The notes: generated from the letters alone by a model not told the origin. Positions 33,633 to 41,789 are shown, counted from the first letter of the stretch. The stretch: DNA of 44,478 nucleotides from Paludibacteraceae bacterium (GCA_905233925.1 CAJOFV010000001.1:1-44478), one strand, 5' to 3'. Made by a program: numbers and translations.

Positions 33633-34322
33633 TTAGTTCAGGAAATAATCCACCGTCGTCACTACGCGCACATGCTTGATCCACGGCTGGTATTGGTCGT
33701 CCTCAACCGAGAATTGTCCTTGCGATGCGCGGCGGATTCCGCCAAGACGGCTGTTGGAATCATCTGCGAACTTTTGTGCCACGGCGCGGGCGTTCTTTGT
33801 CGCTTCTTCAATCATCCTCGGTTTGAGCTCGTTCAGGCCGTTGTATTGGTAATCCAAAGACCATTCGTCAGAGCGGACAATATATCCGCGGCTCAGTAAC
33901 TCGGACTGGCAGCCCTGATTCGCAATCACCAGGTCAACATTCTCCGTCGAAACGATAATCGACGTGTTGATGGTGTAGTGGTATTCCGGTTTCTCACCGT
34001 AGTAATTTTGCCAGTTGTTCGTCACCGAGATATTGCCTTGTTTGATGTCTTTGTCTGCAAAACCCTTGCTGATAAGGAATTTGCGGACGGTTTTCTGCAT
34101 GTCCGAAATATCGTCATACAAACTCGTCAGGTTATTGCCGAGTAGTCCGAAACTCAATGGCCATACCACGTAATCGGCTTTCACGTCTTGGGTCGAAAGA
34201 CCTTTCACCGTCACCGCACGGTCACGGTTCGCCATTTTGTTGATGCCTAGGGAGATAAACAGTCCGCTAAGAGCAAGACCGACTGCCACTATAAATGCGG
34301 CAATAATTTTGTTTTTGTCCAT
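33633..34322 (-). CDS. SIMPL domain protein (DUF541)
   Basis: A 229-aa envelope protein with an N-terminal signal anchor (IIAAFIVAVGLALSGLFISL) and a SIMPL domain. The domain is recognised by RAVTVKGLSTQDVKADYVVW near residue 34, the segment KGFADKDIKQGNISVTNNW, and the helix EATKNARAVAQKFADDSNSRLGG cut into ARAVAQKFAD near residue 178. The molecular role of the family is poorly defined; some members affect oxidative stress or the envelope. It is transcribed from a palindrome-type promoter, divergent from the histidine kinase. Confidence 0.9.
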   Translation of the reverse strand: MDKNKIIAAFIVAVGLALSGLFISLGINKMANRDRAVTVKGLSTQDVKADYVVWPLSFGLLGNNLTSLYDDISDMQKTVRKFLISKGFADKDIKQGNISVTNNWQNYYGEKPEYHYTINTSIIVSTENVDLVIANQGCQSELLSRGYIVRSDEWSLDYQYNGLNELKPRMIEEATKNARAVAQKFADDSNSRLGGIRRASQGQFSVEDDQYQPWIKHVRVVTTVDYFLN

Positions 34323-34352
34323 AATCGTGTGCTTTTAGGTTGATTTATGGTG

Positions 34353-34421
34353 CAAAATTACAAAAAAAAATGCGTATATGCAAATTATTTTTGCAGTTTT
34401 CAAAAAAAAGTAGTAATTTTG
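34353..34421. promoter_or_regulatory. divergent promoters of the SIMPL and histidine kinase genes
   Basis: Leftward: TTTG (34384-34381) in the palindrome variant TTTGCATATACGCATT, 20 bp, TAATTTTG (34360-34353). Rightward: TTTG (34390-34393), 20 bp, TAATTTTG (34414-34421). The kinase ATG at 34430 is only 8 nt beyond the rightward -7 box, so its transcript is nearly leaderless. Confidence 0.75.
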
Positions 34422-34429
34422 CGGAAATT

Positions 34430-35557
34430 ATGACAATAAAAACAAAACTCTCACTCATTTTTGGAGTACTGATGATTATTGTTGTCATCTCGGTACTCTA
34501 TACCAACAACCTTGCCCGCCAGCTCGCGCAGGAGGAGCAGGAACGTGTCAAAATATGGGCACAGGCAACGGAAAAACTCATCCTTGCTTCGCCCGAGGAG
34601 GATATTGATTTCTATTCGACAATCATTGAGCGTAACACCACCATTCCTGTATATATGTTGGACAGCGTTGGCAATGTCCTTTATATCCGCAATGTCAAAA
34701 AGCCTGTTGCTGACCCCATGACGCTCAACGGACCAATTGATATCCGTTTCACCGATGAATCCGGCAGGCAGATTGTTCAGTACATATATTATGACGAATC
34801 CACCGTTGTAACTCAGTTGCGTTACGTTCCGTATGCTCAATTTGCACTGATTATTATCTTCATCGTGTTAGGCGTTTTTGCCTTGATGTCGGCGCAACGC
34901 AATGAACAGAATCGTGTCTGGGTCGGGCTTTCCAAAGAAACGGCGCACCAGCTTGGCACACCTATTTCGTCACTTAACGGTTGGCAGAATCTCTTGGAAT
35001 CACGCTATCCTGATGATGACCTTATTCCGCAGATGCGGACGGATATTGATCGGCTGCAAACCATTGCAGACCGTTTCTCGAAGGTCGGCAGCGAACCGGA
35101 ACTCGAAGCTGTTCCATTGGTGCCTGTTCTCAATGACGCAATGGGTTATATGCGCACGCGCACTTCCTCTAAGGTCGCTATCAATTTTGATGCGCAGCCG
35201 GCAGACGGGATACTGGTTATGCTCAACAAACCGCTTTTCGAGTGGGTTATTGAAAATCTCATCAAGAACGCTATTGATGCGATGGACGGAGTAGGGGAAA
35301 TCAATTTCGTACTCGCAGAAAAAGAGCATACTGTCATTTTAGACGTTTCTGATACGGGAAAAGGCATCGAACGCCGTTTGCAACGTCGTATTTTCCAACC
35401 TGGTTTCACAACCAAGAAACGTGGTTGGGGACTGGGGCTGTCCCTCTCAAAGCGTATTGTTGAAGATTATCATAGAGGAAAACTCTTCCTCAAGGACTCG
35501 CAAGTCGGACGCGGATCCATCTTCCGCATTATTCTCGAAAAGGCCAATAACGGTTGA
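34430..35557 (+). CDS. orphan sensor histidine kinase
   Basis: A 375-aa membrane kinase. TM1 is at about 8-26, a short periplasmic region at about 27-140, and TM2 at about 142-161. The dimerisation/phosphoacceptor helix has H in SKETAHQLGTPISSL near residue 182. The ATPase domain has N-box VIENLIKNAIDAMDG near residue 275, G1 VSDTGKGI near residue 307, and F/G2 GFTTKKRGWGLGLSLS. All catalytic boxes are intact, but no response regulator gene is adjacent, so its partner is elsewhere. The last 111 bp overlap the convergent ispE gene. The start MTIKTK is placed by the promoter. Confidence 0.93.
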   Translation: MTIKTKLSLIFGVLMIIVVISVLYTNNLARQLAQEEQERVKIWAQATEKLILASPEEDIDFYSTIIERNTTIPVYMLDSVGNVLYIRNVKKPVADPMTLNGPIDIRFTDESGRQIVQYIYYDESTVVTQLRYVPYAQFALIIIFIVLGVFALMSAQRNEQNRVWVGLSKETAHQLGTPISSLNGWQNLLESRYPDDDLIPQMRTDIDRLQTIADRFSKVGSEPELEAVPLVPVLNDAMGYMRTRTSSKVAINFDAQPADGILVMLNKPLFEWVIENLIKNAIDAMDGVGEINFVLAEKEHTVILDVSDTGKGIERRLQRRIFQPGFTTKKRGWGLGLSLSKRIVEDYHRGKLFLKDSQVGRGSIFRIILEKANNG

Positions 35558-36283
35558 CCCGCTGCCGGTCATTGCGGCATATACGGCGCCTGCCTCAAGC
35601 AGACGCTTTTTTATGGCACCTATTTCAGGATGTTTGGCAAAAACGGTCGTCTCAAAATCATTTACCCAGCTTTGCCAGTGTGCCATGTCGCCCAATGTCT
35701 TTCCGCTTGGCACTAATCCGGAGTAGGCTTCTTTGGTGGAAACGCCGATATTCGGCTTGACCATCATCAGCCGTTTTCCCGCTAACGAAAAGTCAATCGG
35801 TGCCAGGATGTCGCCGATTCCCGTCGCGTGGCAAGGCGTATTATATATAAAGAACGGACAATCCGCTCCCAACGCACGGATGTCCTGTGCCAATTGTTCT
35901 TTGGTTAGTCCCAAACCGAATAACTCATTGATTAACAGTGCTGTATGTGCTGCATCGCTGCTCCCGCCGCCTAATCCTGCACCGAACGGGATATGCTTGT
36001 TAAGTGTAATCTGCACGCTTTCGATTTGCGGGTATTTCTTTGCCATCATCCGATAGCACTTCAGCACCAGATTATCCTCTGCCTCGCAATCAAGCTGTAT
36101 TCCGTCGGCGATAAAACGACACTCATTTGTAGAAACGCTATGCATGGTGTCTCTTTCTATCTCAATCTCGTCGTACAGCCCATAAACAGGATAAAAAACG
36201 GTATCCAGATCATGATATCCGTCCTCTCGTTTCCGCACTACCCGCAGACCGATATTTATTTTGCAATTTGCTTTAGCTTTCAT
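35447..36283 (-). CDS. ispE: 4-diphosphocytidyl-2-C-methyl-D-erythritol kinase IspE
   Basis: A GHMP kinase of 278 aa that phosphorylates CDP-ME in the MEP isoprenoid pathway. Motifs are N-terminal AKANCKINIGLRVVRKREDG (Lys/Asn of the active site), the glycine-rich ATP loop PFGAGLGGGSSDAAH near residue 93, and C-terminal MTGSGSTVIGLF near residue 239. The final 37 or so codons are read antisense to the 3' end of the histidine kinase gene. These residues are less conserved in the family, so the overlap is tolerable. It is the last gene of the thyA-folA-ispE run and begins 22 nt after folA. Confidence 0.94.
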   Translation of the reverse strand: MKAKANCKINIGLRVVRKREDGYHDLDTVFYPVYGLYDEIEIERDTMHSVSTNECRFIADGIQLDCEAEDNLVLKCYRMMAKKYPQIESVQITLNKHIPFGAGLGGGSSDAAHTALLINELFGLGLTKEQLAQDIRALGADCPFFIYNTPCHATGIGDILAPIDFSLAGKRLMMVKPNIGVSTKEAYSGLVPSGKTLGDMAHWQSWVNDFETTVFAKHPEIGAIKKRLLEAGAVYAAMTGSGSTVIGLFENNAEDGSASDLRVLEEEFSSMIIFNNTL

Positions 36284-36305
36284 TCCGCCGAAAGGTGCAA
36301 CTGTT

Positions 36306-36794
36306 TTACCTTCTTACATATTCGGCAAACGTATAATCGTACGGATTATTCTCGTCTGCTAAGTGCTTTTCCTCGCTCTCCAACTTCCACTCACTCGCTT
36401 TTATTTCCGGGAAAAACGTGTCCGCATCGCTCCATGAATGGTGGATGTGTGTGATATACAGTTTGTCCGCAATCGCCATAAACTGCCGGTAAACCATTCC
36501 GCCGCCGATAACGAACGCCTCTTTTTCACCCTCCGTTAATTTCACGGCTTCCTCGATGGAATAGGCACTCTCCGCTCCTTCGAAAGTCTTGCCTGCCACA
36601 TCGGTAATAACAATATTCCGCCGGTTGGGTAGGGGGTGTTTCGGCAGCGAAAAGAACGTCCGTTCGCCCATAATTACGGTCGCGCCGCTTGTTACGGTCT
36701 TGAAGTGCTTCAGGTCATTCGGCAAATGACACAGCAGCCCGCCCTTCTTGCCGATGGCGTTTTCCTCGCTTATTGCAACAATGATAGATAGCAT
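36306..36794 (-). CDS. folA: dihydrofolate reductase
   Basis: A 162-aa NADPH-dependent enzyme that reduces dihydrofolate to tetrahydrofolate. Motifs are MLSIIVAISEENAIGKKGGL at the N-terminus, LPNDLKHFKTVTSG (acidic Asp near residue 28), VIMGERTFFSLP, and FVIGGGMVYRQFM (NADPH-binding glycines) near residue 92. The ATG at 36794 is chosen because DHFRs start with this strand; an upstream start lies in the repeat-filled gap. It sits directly after thyA, which produces dihydrofolate, so the pair recycles folate. Confidence 0.95.
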   Translation of the reverse strand: MLSIIVAISEENAIGKKGGLLCHLPNDLKHFKTVTSGATVIMGERTFFSLPKHPLPNRRNIVITDVAGKTFEGAESAYSIEEAVKLTEGEKEAFVIGGGMVYRQFMAIADKLYITHIHHSWSDADTFFPEIKASEWKLESEEKHLADENNPYDYTFAEYVRR

Positions 36795-36796
36795 AA

Positions 36797-36820
36797 AAAT
36801 ATCAATTGTCAATTATCAAA
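36797..36820 (-). repeat. 7-nt TTGA tandem repeat in the thyA-folA gap
   Basis: On the coding strand the gap reads ATTTGAT, AATTGAC, AATTGAT, then AT-rich sequence up to the folA ATG. Each unit contains TTGA (overlapping TTG start and TGA stop). It occupies nearly the whole 28-nt gap. Confidence 0.6.
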
Positions 36821-36822
36821 TA

Positions 36823-37617
36823 TTAGACCGCCACAACGCCTGCTATATGCGGATGCGGGGCATAATTCTCCAACTCAAAATCTTTGTATTTGAACCCGAA
36901 AATATCTTTCACATCGGGATTAATTTTCATCTTCGGCAATGCTCTCGGTTCGCGGGTCAGTTGCAGATTAACCTGTTCCAAATGATTCAGATAAATATGC
37001 GCGTCACCCAGCGTATGCACGAAATCACCTGCTTTCAGTCCGGTCACTTGTGCCATCATTTGCAGCAACAGCGCATACGATGCGATATTGAACGGCACGC
37101 CTAAAAATATATCTGCCGACCGCTGGTACAACTGCAGCGATAGCCGTCCGTTTGCCACATAGAACTGAAACAGTGTGTGACACGGCGGCAGTGCCATTTT
37201 GTTTACTTCTGCCACATTCCAGGCGCTCACAATCAGTCGCCGCGAATCCGGATTATGCTTGATTTGCTCCACAACTTGCGCAATCTGATCGATTGTGCCG
37301 CCGTTATAGTCCGGCCATGAACGCCACTGGTGTCCATAAACAGGTCCCAATTCCCCGTTCTCGTCTGCCCATTCGTTCCAAATCCGCACGCCGTGTTCTT
37401 GCAGGTACTTCACGTTTGTATCGCCTTGCAAAAACCACAGCAACTCGTAGATGATAGATTTCAAGTGCAGTTTCTTGGTCGTTAGTAGTGGAAATCCGTC
37501 CTCTAAATTATACCGCATTTGCGCGCCGAACACGGACACTGTTCCTGTTCCTGTCCGGTCTTCTTTGCGTGTCCCTTCTGCCAGCACCCGCCTGCATAAA
37601 TCCAGATATTGTTTCAT
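36823..37617 (-). CDS. thyA: thymidylate synthase ThyA
   Basis: A 264-aa enzyme that methylates dUMP to dTMP using methylene-tetrahydrofolate. The length equals the E. coli enzyme. Motifs are [20 protein letters not shown] near residue 23, the active-site Cys in [12 protein letters not shown] near residue 146, [18 protein letters not shown] near residue 165, and the HIYLNHLEQ region near residue 207. It lies 1 nt after porE and upstream of folA, so it is probably part of one long minus-strand operon. Confidence 0.97.
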   Translation of the reverse strand: MKQYLDLCRRVLAEGTRKEDRTGTGTVSVFGAQMRYNLEDGFPLLTTKKLHLKSIIYELLWFLQGDTNVKYLQEHGVRIWNEWADENGELGPVYGHQWRSWPDYNGGTIDQIAQVVEQIKHNPDSRRLIVSAWNVAEVNKMALPPCHTLFQFYVANGRLSLQLYQRSADIFLGVPFNIASYALLLQMMAQVTGLKAGDFVHTLGDAHIYLNHLEQVNLQLTREPRALPKMKINPDVKDIFGFKYKDFELENYAPHPHIAGVVAV

Positions 37618-37618
37618 A

Positions 37619-39694
37619 CTAATACAGTTTGTACGTTGTCTTCAGCACCTTGAATTCCGTCCGCCGGTTGATTTGGTGGCATATTTCCTGCTGTTGTGGC
37701 AGCAGCCCGAGGATAAATGGCTCGTCCAACACTTGCCCGATAGGAATAAACGGATACTTCTTGTTTATTGCCGCGTCGGCTATCACCGGTTTGCTTTCTC
37801 CGTAACCGACAGGCGTCAGCCGCTCTTTCTCTATGCCGCTCTTAATCAGGTAGTTAACTACCGATTGTGCACGTTTCTCTGATAACGTGGTGTTGCTCAC
37901 GGAATCGCCCACAAAGTCCGTATGTGCCGACAATTCTATCGTAATGTTCGGGTTGTCATTCAGCAGTTTCACCAACAGCTGCAAACCTGTTTCCGATGCC
38001 GGTGTCAGGTCCCATTTGCCGAACTCATAAAATATGTTGTCCATCGTCACCGGCTTTGAAATCGGTGCTAGCGTAAATTTCTCCTCGTATGTCTTGCTGT
38101 CTTTCAGATCGTACGTATTCAGTGTCGCAGATTGGTTCAGATAGCCTCTTGCAGACGCTAACAACACATATTTTGCATCTTTGTTTATCTTCGTCTTGAA
38201 CGTTCCGTCGCGCCGTGCTGTCATCTTAGAATTAGTGCCGTCATTCCCCACAAGCCGCAGTTTCGCGTCCGCAATAGGTTCATCGTTGTTATCCACCACG
38301 ATTCCTTCAATCAGAAACTCCATTTCCGGCAGCAAAAAACTGTAAATCTCGTCGTAACCTTTCTTTTGTCCGCGGTTTGACGAGAAGTAGCCGTTCTGGC
38401 TGTTGCCTTCAAATGTTATTCCGAAATCGTCGCCGTTGGTATTGAACGGCGCACCCATATTATACACTAACCACGCCACCGGAATACTGTCCACCGCCTC
38501 TGCCAGCGTGTCCCGTTCGGCTTTGAATATATCCAGTCCTCCGTATCCGGGATGTCCGTTTGATGCGAAATACAAACTTCCGTCCGGGTGGATACACGGA
38601 TACATCTCGTCTGCGGATGTGTTGATGCGCGGTCCAAGATTCTGTGGATTCAGCCAGTTACTACCGTCTAATTCTGCCATCCATATATCTTTTCCGCCGA
38701 AGCCTCCGGGCGCATCACTCACAAAATACAGCGTATCGCCTGTCGCGCAGATACTCGGATGTCCGATGGTAATCGTGCTGTCATTGAAAATCTTCACTTC
38801 CTGCGGTTCTGCCCATTCGCCGCTGGCGCGCGAACTGGTAAAAATCTTCGCCCCCAGATCCTGTCCGTTCACCGGACAGGAGAACGTGAAGTACATTGTC
38901 TTTCCGTCCGCCGTGAAGCAGCATGCGCCCATTTCCGCGGTACCGGTCTTGTTCGCGGTGCTGTCATTCTCGTTCTCGCTCTCCTCGCCTTCGCCGTACA
39001 GGCCTTCCGCCAACTGTATATCCTGCCATTTGCCCGCGGCATCTTTCCGCGCCGAATACAGGTTGAACGACTGTGCACCGGTCACCGGACTCGGCCGTTT
39101 CAATTTCTTTTTCCCGCCGGTATTTTGCTCCTGCCGGTTACTGGTAAACATCAGTGCATCACCGCTTTGTCCGATAAAAGCGGGCGCGAAGTTAGATGTG
39201 CGCTTCTGATTAAACTCCTTCGCATTAGAAATCTTGTATCTGGAAGTCTCTTTCTTCCACTCCGGAATGTGCTGGCATGCATATTGTCCAGCGCGCGCTA
39301 CGTAGTCATCCGGATGTCCTTCAAGGTAAATTGCGTAGTTCTTTTCCGCGTCTTTGTATTTGCCTTGATACATCAGCGCCTGCGCGAAATGCAGATAAAC
39401 AATCGAATCCTGATACTTGTACCGCACGGCATTCTGGTAGCAGTTCACTGCTTTGGAATTATTCAGCACGCGGTAGCATTCGGCTTGATAGAATGCCACA
39501 TGCGCTTTCAACTCTTTCTCCGTTTTTGACGACACCCGTCCATATACTTGCTTGTAAATCTCCGCCGCATCATAGTACTCGCCGATGGAATATTTCTTAT
39601 CGGCTTTCTTGATGCGTGCTTTGATACTGCACGACGACAAACTGCCCGCAAAGCAGCCCGCTATTAATATATAATATATAAGGTGTCGCTTCAA
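37619..39694 (-). CDS. porE: PorE-like OmpA lipoprotein (TPR, PD40 propeller, CRD, OmpA domains), type IX secretion component
   Basis: A 691-aa lipoprotein (signal peptide, lipobox LSSC, Cys at about 22). The domain order matches PorE. TPRs cover about 30-150 ([18 protein letters not shown]). A PD40 propeller covers about 170-460 ([31 protein letters not shown]). A carboxypeptidase-regulatory-like domain covers about 475-555. The OmpA peptidoglycan-binding domain covers about 565-691 ([31 protein letters not shown]). In Porphyromonas, PorE links the type IX secretion machinery to the cell wall. The start is TTG at 39694 within an 8-nt repeat; an in-frame TGA five codons upstream leaves no other choice. 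Confidence 0.88.
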   Translation of the reverse strand: MKRHLIYYILIAGCFAGSLSSCSIKARIKKADKKYSIGEYYDAAEIYKQVYGRVSSKTEKELKAHVAFYQAECYRVLNNSKAVNCYQNAVRYKYQDSIVYLHFAQALMYQGKYKDAEKNYAIYLEGHPDDYVARAGQYACQHIPEWKKETSRYKISNAKEFNQKRTSNFAPAFIGQSGDALMFTSNRQEQNTGGKKKLKRPSPVTGAQSFNLYSARKDAAGKWQDIQLAEGLYGEGEESENENDSTANKTGTAEMGACCFTADGKTMYFTFSCPVNGQDLGAKIFTSSRASGEWAEPQEVKIFNDSTITIGHPSICATGDTLYFVSDAPGGFGGKDIWMAELDGSNWLNPQNLGPRINTSADEMYPCIHPDGSLYFASNGHPGYGGLDIFKAERDTLAEAVDSIPVAWLVYNMGAPFNTNGDDFGITFEGNSQNGYFSSNRGQKKGYDEIYSFLLPEMEFLIEGIVVDNNDEPIADAKLRLVGNDGTNSKMTARRDGTFKTKINKDAKYVLLASARGYLNQSATLNTYDLKDSKTYEEKFTLAPISKPVTMDNIFYEFGKWDLTPASETGLQLLVKLLNDNPNITIELSAHTDFVGDSVSNTTLSEKRAQSVVNYLIKSGIEKERLTPVGYGESKPVIADAAINKKYPFIPIGQVLDEPFILGLLPQQQEICHQINRRTEFKVLKTTYKLY

Positions 39695-39711
39695 ATCTTC
39701 AAATGCTCAAA
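39688..39711 (+). repeat. 8-nt tandem repeat (TCTTCAAA family) at the DUF1015/porE junction
   Basis: Units GCTTCAAA, TCTTCAAA and TGCTCAAA. On the minus (coding) strand it reads as TTTGA units and supplies both the DUF1015 stop TGA (39709-39707) and the porE start TTG (39694-39692). Confidence 0.8.
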
Positions 39712-40951
39712 TCAACTCGTGCACAATCAAGCCGCTTCTCAACTTCGGCTCAAACCATGTCGTTTTCGGAGGCATGATGTTCCCGCTATCCGCGATATCA
39801 ATGATTTGTTGCATCGTAACGGGGTAGAGTGCCAACGCCATTTTCATTTCGCCGCTGTCAACACGCCGTTTCAGTTCGCCCAAACCGCGTATGCCGCCAA
39901 CGAAATCTATCCGTTTGTCTGTCCGTAAGTCTTTGATTCCCAGTATTTTGTCTAATATCAGATTCGATGAAACGGTCACGTCCAACACCCCGATCGGGTC
40001 ATTGTCATCATATCGTCCTTCTTTGGCGGTCAGCGAGTACCATTCTCCGCCCAAATACAGGCTGAAATTATGCAGTCTGTTCGGTTTGTATATTGCTGCG
40101 CCTTTCTTCTCCACCACAAAATCTTCTGCCAACTTTGCAAGGAACCCTTCTTCTGTCAGCCCGTTCAAGTCCTTCACCACGCGGTTGTAGTCAATCACGT
40201 TCAGTTGGTTGTCTGGGAAGCAGACGGCCAGAAAATAGTTGTATTCCTCATTGCCGGTATGATTCGGATTTTGCAGTTTCTTCTCGTTACCTACCAATGC
40301 CGCTGCAGCTGAACGGTGGTGTCCGTCCGCGATGTACATGGCGGGGATTTCCGCAAATATCTTGGTGATTTTCGCAATCAGGCTCTCGTCCTCAATTACC
40401 CAGAATGTATGGCGGAAACCGTCCAAATCGCTAATAAAATCATATTCCGGTGCACCGGCAGTCACGCGTTCTACAATCGCATCCATATCGTCACGGTGCG
40501 GGTACGCAAAGAATACCGGCTCCATGTTTGCGTTATTCACGCGCACATGTTTCATGCGGTCTTCTTCCTTGTCTTTGCGCGTCAGTTCGTGCTTTTTGAT
40601 GCGGCCTTCCATGTAATCTTCCACCCACGCTGCAACCACTAATCCATACTGTGTCCTACCGTTCATTGTCTGCGCATAGACATAGTAATTCTCTTTCGAA
40701 TCTTGCTTCAACCACCCGTTTTTACGGAACTCCGCAAAATGCTCCACGGCACTTTGATAAACGCGTGCATCGTGTTCGTCTGTTCCGGACTCGAAGTTTA
40801 TTTCCGGCTTGATAATATGGTATAACGACATCGGATTGCCAGCGGCTTCGGCGCGCGCTTCTTCCGAATTCAGCACGTCATAAGGACGGCTGCTGACTTG
40901 TTTTGCCAGCTCTTTCGGCGGGCGTATCCCGCGAAACGGTTTAACTCTCAT
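39707..40951 (-). CDS. DUF1015 family protein
   Basis: A 414-aa cytoplasmic protein of a widespread but poorly characterised family. Recognised by N-terminal MRVKPFRGIRPPKELAKQVS then RPYDVL, the central MYIADGHHRSAAA (residues about 206-218), and the C-terminal FVGGIRGLGELKRRV. The DGHHR motif suggests a catalytic or metal site. Annotations elsewhere sometimes link the family to serine or aminoacid kinases, which I cannot confirm here. It lies between the bactofilin gene and porE, with 8-nt repeats at both junctions. Confidence 0.9.
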   Translation of the reverse strand: MRVKPFRGIRPPKELAKQVSSRPYDVLNSEEARAEAAGNPMSLYHIIKPEINFESGTDEHDARVYQSAVEHFAEFRKNGWLKQDSKENYYVYAQTMNGRTQYGLVVAAWVEDYMEGRIKKHELTRKDKEEDRMKHVRVNNANMEPVFFAYPHRDDMDAIVERVTAGAPEYDFISDLDGFRHTFWVIEDESLIAKITKIFAEIPAMYIADGHHRSAAAALVGNEKKLQNPNHTGNEEYNYFLAVCFPDNQLNVIDYNRVVKDLNGLTEEGFLAKLAEDFVVEKKGAAIYKPNRLHNFSLYLGGEWYSLTAKEGRYDDNDPIGVLDVTVSSNLILDKILGIKDLRTDKRIDFVGGIRGLGELKRRVDSGEMKMALALYPVTMQQIIDIADSGNIMPPKTTWFEPKLRSGLIVHELI

Positions 40952-40955
40952 AAAA

Positions 40956-40987
40956 TCTTCAAATCTTCAAATTCTCGAATCTTCAAA
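40956..40987 (+). repeat. 8-nt tandem repeat (TCTTCAAA family) at the bactofilin/DUF1015 junction
   Basis: Units TCTTCAAA, TCTTCAAA, TTCTCGAA and TCTTCAAA fill the 37-nt gap between the two minus-strand genes. The bactofilin TGA lies at its edge and the DUF1015 start (ATG AGA GTT) follows directly. Confidence 0.85.
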
Positions 40988-41356
40988 TCACTTCTTCGCC
41001 TGTGCCGGAGCATTTTTGCTCATGGAGCATGTCCCGTTGAATATCGCGTTCGGCTCCACAATCAGCGTTTGTGTGGTCACTTCGCCTTTGATATTGCCGG
41101 TCGCGCGCAGTGCGAGGGTGTGATGTGTCTCGATTTTGCCTTCCAGCATGCCCATGATTTCTGCATTTTGGCATACTATCGTGCCTTTGATTTTGCCTTG
41201 TTCGCCGATGACGACTTTACCACTTGATTGTACATCGCCTTCAACTGTTCCGTCAACACGGAAATCCGAATCGGTAATTACGGTACCGATAATTTTACTT
41301 CCGGCGGTCAGTGCGTTATACAGTGCGCCGGATTGTTGCTGTTGTTGTGCTGCCAT
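40988..41356 (-). CDS. bactofilin (polymer-forming cytoskeletal protein)
   Basis: A 122-aa protein with a short Gln-rich N-tail and a right-handed beta-helix core typical of bactofilins (GSKIIGTVITDSDFRVDGTV, then GDVQSSGKVVIGEQGKIKGT with repeated G-x-V/I steps, residues about 20-105). Bactofilins polymerise without nucleotide and organise envelope or cell-wall enzymes. The ATG at 41356 is chosen because the upstream part of the longer frame is encoded by the promoter and the repeat-bearing 5' leader. It is the first gene of the operon running to porE, thyA and beyond. Confidence 0.92.
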   Translation of the reverse strand: MAAQQQQQSGALYNALTAGSKIIGTVITDSDFRVDGTVEGDVQSSGKVVIGEQGKIKGTIVCQNAEIMGMLEGKIETHHTLALRATGNIKGEVTTQTLIVEPNAIFNGTCSMSKNAPAQAKK

Positions 41357-41367
41357 ATTTCTAAAAA

Positions 41368-41399
41368 TATTCAAATTTTCAAATATTCCAATTTTCAAA
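41368..41399 (+). repeat. 8-nt tandem repeat (TCTTCAAA family, T/A variant) in the bactofilin 5' leader
   Basis: Units TATTCAAA, TTTTCAAA, TATTCCAA and TTTTCAAA lie between the bactofilin promoter and its start, so the transcript carries them as TTTGAA-type units. Confidence 0.75.
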
Positions 41400-41416
41400 T
41401 CTGCCAAATTAGCCCG

Positions 41417-41464
41417 CAAAAGTACTACTTTTTTTGCATATATGCAAATAATCGCGTCATTTTG
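41417..41464. promoter_or_regulatory. bactofilin promoter on a TTTGCATATATGCAAA palindrome
   Basis: The palindrome is at 41433-41448. Leftward, TTTG (41448-41445), 20 bp, TACTTTTG (41424-41417). The rightward arm also has TCATTTTG 20 bp away (41457-41464), a weaker match. Confidence 0.75.
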
Positions 41465-41480
41465 TACACTTTTGTACAAA
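41461..41480. promoter_or_regulatory. inverted repeat in the divergent region, candidate operator
   Basis: TTTGTACA (41461-41468), CTTT, TGTACAAA (41473-41480): perfect 8-bp arms between the two divergent promoters. Regulatory role is inferred from position. Confidence 0.4.
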
Positions 41481-41493
41481 ATATCACAAAATA

Positions 41494-41525
41494 TTTGTAT
41501 ATTTCATTTTTTTGTTGTATCTTTG
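41494..41525 (+). promoter_or_regulatory. promoter of the small membrane protein / Skp operon
   Basis: TTTG (41494-41497), 20 bp, TATCTTTG (41518-41525). Confidence 0.7.
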
Positions 41526-41568
41526 CGCGTTTATTTTGTAAAAAGGTCAAAAAGGCACATTAACCGAC

Positions 41569-41775
41569 ATGAAACTGATTATAACAATTGCTTTGCTTTT
41601 GGCAGCGATAAGTCTGCTTTCCGTCCGCGTCATTCTAAAAAAGAACGGACGTTTTTCCTCGCAGCACATTTCCCAGTCCAAAATCATGCGTGAGCGCGGA
41701 ATACACTGTGCCGTTTCTCAGGATCGCGAAGCAAAAAAACAAGGCGAACAAAAAATGGATGTAAAGGAACTATAA
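41569..41775 (+). CDS. small membrane protein, hypothetical
   Basis: A 68-aa protein with one N-terminal transmembrane helix (LIITIALLLAAISLLSVRVIL), then a basic, polar tail including GRFSSQHISQSKIMRERGIH. A good promoter lies upstream and a secreted chaperone gene downstream, so it is probably expressed. Family not named; similar short proteins occur in Bacteroidetes near envelope genes, to my recollection only. Confidence 0.7.
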   Translation: MKLIITIALLLAAISLLSVRVILKKNGRFSSQHISQSKIMRERGIHCAVSQDREAKKQGEQKMDVKEL

Positions 41776-41789
41776 TCCAAACCTGCCAA

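Noticed and set aside
41357..41479. Longer N-terminus for bactofilin
   Set aside because: The extension is encoded by the promoter palindrome and the 8-nt repeat in the leader, and bactofilins start near the Gln-rich tail.
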